This document shows, in pieces, positions 59,310-64,000 of a stretch of 64,000 nt of DNA (its first letter is position 1; the number at the start of each line of letters is the position of its first letter). The position numbers and the translations under genes are program-made. This stretch comes from Fibrobacterota bacterium (GTDB lineage: Bacteria; Fibrobacterota; Fibrobacteria; UBA11236), in the NCBI GenBank assembly GCA_028287465.1, contig JAQBPO010000033.1, positions 68,688 through 132,687 on the forward strand, given 5' to 3'. The notes beneath the pieces are model-generated. The model saw only the letters and a program-made list of their open reading frames with translations. It was not told where the DNA came from and made no database searches.

Positions 59310-60374
59310 ATGAAGACCATCCTTGTTACCGGCGGAGCCGGCTTCGTGGGCTCGCATTTGGCCTTGAGATACAAAGCCGCCCATCCCGAAAGCCGGGTCC
59401 TGGCATTCGACAATCTCAAGCGGCGCGGTTCCGAACTCAACCTCCCCAGGCTGAAGGCCGGCGGTGTGGAATTCATGCATGGCGATATCCGGAGCCCGCA
59501 AGACCTCCTGGCCGCAGGCAAGTTTGATCTGATGCTGGAATGTTCGGCGGAACCTTCGGTGCTCGCCGGTTACGGGGAGTCTCCCGCCTATCTCCTGGAA
59601 ACGAATCTTGTGGGTACCATCCATTGTCTGGAAGCCGTCAGGCTCAATGGCGCGGGTATCATCTTCTTATCGACCAGCAGGGTCTACCCTATGGAGACCA
59701 TCGGCAAGCTGGCCTATGGCGAATCGGATAGCCGATTCGTGCTCGCTCCCGGCCAAACGGTGGCCGGTACGGGACCTAAAGGCTTTTCGGAGGCCTTTCC
59801 CCTGGAAGGCGTCCGCTCCTTGTACGGGACCACCAAACTGGCCTCGGAAATGCTCCTCAGGGAATACGTGCATGCCTATGGCATACCCGGCGTGATCAAC
59901 CGCTGCGGAGTCCTGACCGGTCCTTGGCAAATGGGCAAAGTGGATCAGGGCGTGGTCGTCCTTTGGGTCGCGCGTCATTTTTGGAAGGGCAAGCTTTCCT
60001 ACATCGGCTACGGCGGCACCGGCAAACAGGTCCGGGACGTGCTCAGCGTCGAGGATCTTTTTCCGTTGATCGATCACCAGGCCGGGCGCTTGGATCAATT
60101 CCGCGGCGAGGTATTCAACGTCGGTGGAGGTTTGGAAACGAGCCTGTCCCTGTCGGAATTGACGGCCATGTGCAGGCAGGCCACCGGCAACTCCATCGAT
60201 ATCGCCTCGGTTCCGGAAAACCGTAACGCCGACATCCCATATTATATAACCGACAATACCAAGGTCACGACGGCGACGGGCTGGAAACCGTCCATCGCCC
60301 CGTACACGATCATCGAGAACATCGCCAGGTGGATCCGCGACAATGAGGATTCCCTGAAACCCATCTTGTCCTGA
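59310..60374 (+). CDS. CDP-paratose 2-epimerase-like SDR (RfbE type)
   Basis: The 354-residue extended SDR has ILVTGGAGFVGSHLALRYK, VLAFDNLKRRGSELNLPRL, ECSAEPSVLAGYGESPAYLLETNLVGTIHCLE, FLSTSRVYP, and SLYGTTKLASEMLLREY (Tyr-x-x-x-Lys). This NLKRRGSE/ECSAEPSVLAG pattern is characteristic of CDP-tyvelose 2-epimerases. It would act on a CDP-dideoxyhexose or a related NDP-sugar. Its donor may be the product of the cytidylyltransferase at 24170. The gene starts 2 bp after the export gene's stop (59307) and is part of a four-gene run through the flippase. Confidence 0.88.
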   Translation: MKTILVTGGAGFVGSHLALRYKAAHPESRVLAFDNLKRRGSELNLPRLKAGGVEFMHGDIRSPQDLLAAGKFDLMLECSAEPSVLAGYGESPAYLLETNLVGTIHCLEAVRLNGAGIIFLSTSRVYPMETIGKLAYGESDSRFVLAPGQTVAGTGPKGFSEAFPLEGVRSLYGTTKLASEMLLREYVHAYGIPGVINRCGVLTGPWQMGKVDQGVVVLWVARHFWKGKLSYIGYGGTGKQVRDVLSVEDLFPLIDHQAGRLDQFRGEVFNVGGGLETSLSLSELTAMCRQATGNSIDIASVPENRNADIPYYITDNTKVTTATGWKPSIAPYTIIENIARWIRDNEDSLKPILS

Positions 60375-60383
60375 GCCCAGCCG

Positions 60384-61688
60384 ATGAATAACCCCCTTTC
60401 AGAAACCTCGGCCGGAACGGTTCCCCGGGAGTCCCTGCATTACGTGGCCGTCCTCGAGGGAATACCCCATTGCTATCATGGCGGCGGCGGGATTACCGCC
60501 TATGCGGCGGTCAAGGCGATGCGGGAGCGGGGCAATCGCGTCACCGTGATCGCCCTTTCCAGGGATCCGAAACCCGGCAACGACGATACCCATATCCGCG
60601 AGCTGCGGGAGATTGGAATCGATGTCCGGATGATTGATGCCGTGCAGCCCCCACGCCGCCGCTTTTCAACCGTGTTCCCTTCGGATGAATACCTGTTTCC
60701 CGGACTCCTGCAGCGGGATGCGGTCAAGTCGGTCCTGGCGCAACTGGCCCCCGATGCGGTTTTCATGTATCACTGGAACGCCCTTGCCGCCATGCGCGGA
60801 ATCCGGCATATCCCCAAATTCGGTTCCGTAGGCGACCCCGCTCACCTTCCCTACCTGTTCCGCTCCTCCTTTATGGAGGCTTACGAGGGCCAAAAAGGAC
60901 CGCGGAAAAAGATCTCGAATTGGCTGAGGCGGCTCCTCGTCGTACCCAGGCTCGTCCGGATGCAGGAAGAGATGCTGGCCGAATGCCAGGTATGCGGCGC
61001 GTTCGCCGCCCACCATGCGGACCTTTTCAGCCGGTCCGCGGGACTCGATTGCCTTTATCTCCATACGCCTACTCCCGATCCGTTGCCACAGGCGAGAATA
61101 GGGAGCCCGGACGGAAAATTCAAGATCATGCACATAGGCCATCTTCAGGGGATCGCCACCTTGGCCGGCGTGGAACTCCTCGCCAATACGATCCTTCCGC
61201 GCCTTAAGAGCCTTTTCGCGCCCGGCACCTTCGAGATCCACCTGGTTGGGGGATTCTTCGATTCCATGCCGCCCTCCCTGCAGGAGGCGATGCGGGATCC
61301 GCACGTGAGGATTCGCGGTCAGGTGTCCCCGGCGGATGCGGAGTTCCTTTCGTCCGACGTAGTCCTGGTGCCAACGCCGATCGAACTCGGGATCCGAGTC
61401 CGAATCATCACGGCCTTCTCCTTCGGAAATTGCATCGTCGCGCACTCGGCGAACCAGAAAGGCATTCCCGAACTGGAACACGGGGTCAACGCCATGATCG
61501 CTTCCGACGGCGGATCCCTGGCGGAAATCTGCAAACGGCTTTACGACGACCCCGCGCTGAGAAGCCGCCTCCGGGAAGGATCACGGAGGACGTACGAAGA
61601 GAAGTTCTCCCTGGCCGCCGCTGGCGGGCGGATTAGCGATGTCATGGACGGCCTGGTCAAGGCCGATCGTCGCGTTCCCGCCCGATAA
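60384..61688 (+). CDS. Glycosyltransferase family 1/4-like
   Basis: The 434-residue GT-B protein starts 9 bp after the epimerase stop. The N-terminal domain has GGGGITAYAAVKAMRERGNRVTVIAL. The C-terminal half has IMHIGHLQGIATLAG and the donor-region EFLSSDVVLVPTPIELGIRVRIITAFSFGNCIVAH. The usual EAMACG loop is replaced by ITAFSFGNCIVAHS, so it belongs to a divergent branch. The protein should add one sugar of the repeat made by this block. Flippase follows directly. Confidence 0.82.
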   Translation: MNNPLSETSAGTVPRESLHYVAVLEGIPHCYHGGGGITAYAAVKAMRERGNRVTVIALSRDPKPGNDDTHIRELREIGIDVRMIDAVQPPRRRFSTVFPSDEYLFPGLLQRDAVKSVLAQLAPDAVFMYHWNALAAMRGIRHIPKFGSVGDPAHLPYLFRSSFMEAYEGQKGPRKKISNWLRRLLVVPRLVRMQEEMLAECQVCGAFAAHHADLFSRSAGLDCLYLHTPTPDPLPQARIGSPDGKFKIMHIGHLQGIATLAGVELLANTILPRLKSLFAPGTFEIHLVGGFFDSMPPSLQEAMRDPHVRIRGQVSPADAEFLSSDVVLVPTPIELGIRVRIITAFSFGNCIVAHSANQKGIPELEHGVNAMIASDGGSLAEICKRLYDDPALRSRLREGSRRTYEEKFSLAAAGGRISDVMDGLVKADRRVPAR

Positions 61689-61698
61689 TCCAAGCGCG

Positions 61699-63120
61699 AT
61701 GCTTCTCAAGCGCTTCAGCCTTTACCTTCTGCCCTCACTCCTCCAAGCCGCGCTTTCTTTCGGCCTGCTCCCCTTCACAACCCGGATCCTGGACCCTGAG
61801 GATTTCGGAACCTTCGCCATCCTGGTTTCCCTGACCGGCCTGGGAACGTCGGCCGCTTCCCTCGGTTCGAGCTTTCTCCTTTATTCGCACTACCCGGCCC
61901 TTTCCACCGAAGACCGGAAATCCTTCCTGTCTTCCCTGTTCTGGAGCGCCGTCGCGGTGAGCCTTGTCTTCGCGGTCGGATTCCTCCTTTCCTGGCCCAT
62001 CCTGACCGCTCACTACCAATCGCTTACATCCATTCCCCAGGGGGCGGCGGTACTTTCCCTCGGGGCCATGTTCGCCTCCTTGCCCTGGTTGCTCGCCATG
62101 GATATCACCGTTATCGAAGGCCGGCCCGGCATCTATGCGAGCGTGGCAGTGGCGAGCGCCTTGGTCTCCTCATCGTGCAACCTGATCGGCCTTTACGTGC
62201 TGCACTTGGGGCTCCTCTCCCTATTCGCCTCCGCGCTAGCGGGCAGCCTGGTGAACGGCATCGGGGGCCTGATCGTGCTGAAACCCTACCTTCGAATCTC
62301 GATCAGCCGGCGATGGATGAAGGAAATCTTCCGCGTCGGGCCGGTGTCCTCGGCAGGCAACTTCGCGGAGACCATGCAGATCGCGGCCGAACGGTCCTTG
62401 TTATCGGTCCATGTGGGACTTGGGGTTCTGGGCCTTTACAACTTTTCCCAACAATTCCGGCAGATGGTCTTCATCGGCGTAAAGGCCGTAACCCGCAGCA
62501 TTTGGCCGGTAACGCTGGCGGAAGGAAAGGATCCGGAGTCAGGATTCCAGCGGACCGCGAATGTCTGGTCCCTGGTGCATGTGGGCATCGCCATGGCGGG
62601 CGTCCTGTTCGCATTGCTGGGCGAAGAGATCACCACCTATCTGACCCATGGGAAATTCACCGCTGCCTATCCCTACATTTCCCTCTGGATGATCTATCTC
62701 CTGGTGAAGCATACCGGTCGCGCCGAACTCGGCTTCCTGACGGTCACCAAGCAAAGCGGCTTCCTGGCCACCTTGATGTTCGGAGCGGTGGGCGTCAGCG
62801 TTCTGCTGCTTTTCCTGCTCATCCCGCGTTTCGGCATGGTCGGGGCCTTCAGCGCCCTTTTCGCCCAGGACCTTTTCTATCGAATCGGGGTGAGGGTGCG
62901 CGCGCACCAGACCCGGCCGGTTCCATTTCAGGATTATTGGGCCGTTATCGGCTGCATAGGCGTTTCCTCGATTCTGGCCTTCGTCCATTTCGGACATCCG
63001 GGGCTGCCGCAACGCGCAGTATTGTTTTTCGTAACGGAAGCGATGCTGGTGTTCGCCCTCTTCAAAAATGCGATTAATGGAGGTCATGTCCCCTTTTTGA
63101 GGCGGACAGGTGCAACCTGA
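61699..63120 (+). CDS. Wzx-like oligosaccharide flippase (MATE/MOP superfamily)
   Basis: The 473-residue protein has about 12-14 hydrophobic helices. LLPFTTRILDPEDFGTFAILVSLTGLG is the typical start of Wzx/RfbX-type transporters, with the conserved RxLxPxDFG. PYFRISI-like PYLRISISRRWMKEIFRVGPVSSAGNFAETMQIAAERSL is the second half repeat. It would move undecaprenyl-linked repeats across the inner membrane. It starts 10 bp after the glycosyltransferase stop, ending the polysaccharide run. An upstream extension to 61639 is shadow. Confidence 0.9.
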   Translation: MLLKRFSLYLLPSLLQAALSFGLLPFTTRILDPEDFGTFAILVSLTGLGTSAASLGSSFLLYSHYPALSTEDRKSFLSSLFWSAVAVSLVFAVGFLLSWPILTAHYQSLTSIPQGAAVLSLGAMFASLPWLLAMDITVIEGRPGIYASVAVASALVSSSCNLIGLYVLHLGLLSLFASALAGSLVNGIGGLIVLKPYLRISISRRWMKEIFRVGPVSSAGNFAETMQIAAERSLLSVHVGLGVLGLYNFSQQFRQMVFIGVKAVTRSIWPVTLAEGKDPESGFQRTANVWSLVHVGIAMAGVLFALLGEEITTYLTHGKFTAAYPYISLWMIYLLVKHTGRAELGFLTVTKQSGFLATLMFGAVGVSVLLLFLLIPRFGMVGAFSALFAQDLFYRIGVRVRAHQTRPVPFQDYWAVIGCIGVSSILAFVHFGHPGLPQRAVLFFVTEAMLVFALFKNAINGGHVPFLRRTGAT

Positions 63121-63323
63121 ATCCCTAAGCAAGGACGCCCATTTTCGCCAGGTTTGCCCCCTCCTGGGCGACTTCAGGCCCGCAAATCATGCTATATTTC
63201 ATCTTCATGCAGCCCGAAAGGGTTCCGGTTTCCAAACCCGCTGGGGTACGCATTACAATGCCTTTACCGGGGAAGGCGCCGCTACAGGCCTTTCCTGCCT
63301 GAACCCATCCTGAAAAAGGGACT

Positions 63324-64000
63324 ATGCCGTTTCTTGACTCCATAATCGAGCGAGGAAAAAGCTGGATTGAAGGAAAGCCGCTCGCTCCCAAGGAGACGGG
63401 GGTACCCTGCATGAATTGCGGTTGTCGCGAGGCCTTCCTGGTGGGAACCAAGGTCCACCCCGATTTCGACACTTCGGTCACCCTGCCCCCGGATCTGCAT
63501 CGCGCCTTTATGGATCGGATGGACGGAATCTGCGTGAACTGCGGCCTGTATCAGGCCTATAAGCGCTTTACTCCCGATCAGGTCCGCCAGATCAACTCCT
63601 ACGGGAAAGACATCACTACAAAGGAAAAGGCATTCCATGCCTATCCGGTTCCGGCCGACTTCGTCGCGTTGATCGACAAGAGTTACTTCGGACTCCGGCT
63701 CAGGAGGTGGGGGCAGTATTTGGACGCCCATCCGATCCGTCCCGAAAACTGCCTTTTCCTGAGGCCGTACTTCGGCGCGGCCCCTAAATTCATCCAGGAC
63801 CGGTTTGGGAGCCGGGTGGGTGGGTTGGACATGTCGGACTCGTGCATACGGACCACCTGCGACAGGATCCCGGGATTCCGGTCGATGGGGGGCATCATTA
63901 ACGGCATGCTCGAGGGCGAATTCCTCGATCAGGGGCCTTACGATGCCATCTTCGTCTTCCATACCCTCATCCATTCGATTGATGTCCATGAGATGCTTTC
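63324..64000 (+). CDS. Zinc-cluster methyltransferase-like protein, 3'-truncated
   Basis: An open frame from ATG 63324 runs off the window end, giving 225 residues (PFLDSIIERGKSW start). CMNCGC and CVNCGL about 45 residues apart suggest a zinc site. The middle resembles a methyltransferase start: FLRPYFGAAPKFIQDRFGSRVGGLDMSDSCIRTTC, then PYDAIFVFHTLIHSIDVHEML, like motifs I and III of SAM-dependent enzymes. The N-terminal zinc plus core layout resembles the C-methyltransferase at 21392-22645. It lies 203 bp after the flippase. The C-terminal half is not visible, so the call is provisional. Confidence 0.7.
   Translation, partial: MPFLDSIIERGKSWIEGKPLAPKETGVPCMNCGCREAFLVGTKVHPDFDTSVTLPPDLHRAFMDRMDGICVNCGLYQAYKRFTPDQVRQINSYGKDITTKEKAFHAYPVPADFVALIDKSYFGLRLRRWGQYLDAHPIRPENCLFLRPYFGAAPKFIQDRFGSRVGGLDMSDSCIRTTCDRIPGFRSMGGIINGMLEGEFLDQGPYDAIFVFHTLIHSIDVHEML

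Noticed and set aside
1-64000. Insertion sequences or prophage
   Set aside because: No DDE or serine/tyrosine recombinase motifs, no terminal inverted repeats bounding a gene, and no phage structural genes seen.

Overview
The window is about 63-65% GC by eye, densely coded, and comes from a Gram-negative bacterium. It has Wza/SLBB-type polysaccharide export proteins, a Wzi-like outer-membrane barrel, lipoproteins and many Sec-exported proteins. Several secreted enzymes end in short beta-rich tails resembling the C-terminal sorting domains of the Fibrobacterota/Bacteroidota/Chlorobiota group. I infer a high-GC member of the FCB group, perhaps Fibrobacterota. There is no rRNA or other taxonomic anchor, so this is tentative. 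I found no tRNA, rRNA, CRISPR array, transposase or prophage.

The main theme is a large surface-polysaccharide locus interleaved with secreted carbohydrate-active enzymes. From left to right: 1-7.8 kb holds a truncated beta-helix protein, GT2 and GT4 glycosyltransferases, an asparagine-synthase-like amidotransferase, a TIGR03087-like glycosyltransferase and an O-antigen-ligase-like protein. 7.8-15.7 kb holds two secreted esterase-like proteins sharing a domain, an unknown secreted protein, and an MBOAT + SGNH O-acetylation pair. 15.7-21 kb holds a GT4, a FemAB protein, WecB, a short Wza-like protein and a methyltransferase. 21.4-25 kb is a tight cassette of sugar C-methyltransferase, UDP-glucose dehydrogenase and CDP-glucose-type cytidylyltransferase. 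25-30.5 kb holds a giant beta-helix protein and a secreted sugar-dehydrogenase-like propeller. 30.6-37.4 kb holds LhgO, a triple VanZ-like protein, a second FemAB, and an overlapping UbiA-DprE2-DprE1 operon. That operon is the mycobacterial-type route to polyprenyl-phosphoryl-arabinose.

From 37.5 to 47.6 kb the content is more housekeeping: a split PuuD/cytochrome c pair, Mn-type superoxide dismutase, a G-rich non-coding gap of about 0.7 kb, a lipoprotein-barrel, an SDR, a TPR protein, an RpoD-like sigma factor, and a DUF971-Mrp pair. From 47.8 kb nucleotide-sugar genes resume (UDP-HexNAc dehydrogenase and UDP-GlcA 4-epimerase). They are followed by a toxin-antitoxin-like nucleotidyltransferase pair, a Ca-binding-motif lipoprotein and GmhA. 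From 54.2 kb to the right edge runs a second polysaccharide block with visibly lower GC: Wzi-like barrel, GDP-fucose synthase, multi-SLBB export protein, CDP-paratose-epimerase-like enzyme, glycosyltransferase, Wzx-like flippase, and a methyltransferase cut by the window end.

Together the genes could supply UDP-ManNAc, UDP-GlcA/GalA, UDP-HexNAcA, CDP-deoxy/C-methyl sugars, GDP-fucose and lipid-linked arabinofuranose. They could assemble and O-acetylate a polymer and export it. Five families match those that accompany exosortase-A loci (amidotransferase 1, TIGR03087 glycosyltransferase, O-glycosylation ligase, FemAB, VanZ), but no exosortase and no PEP-CTERM protein is visible here. Function assignments come from motif recognition by eye; no database search was run.
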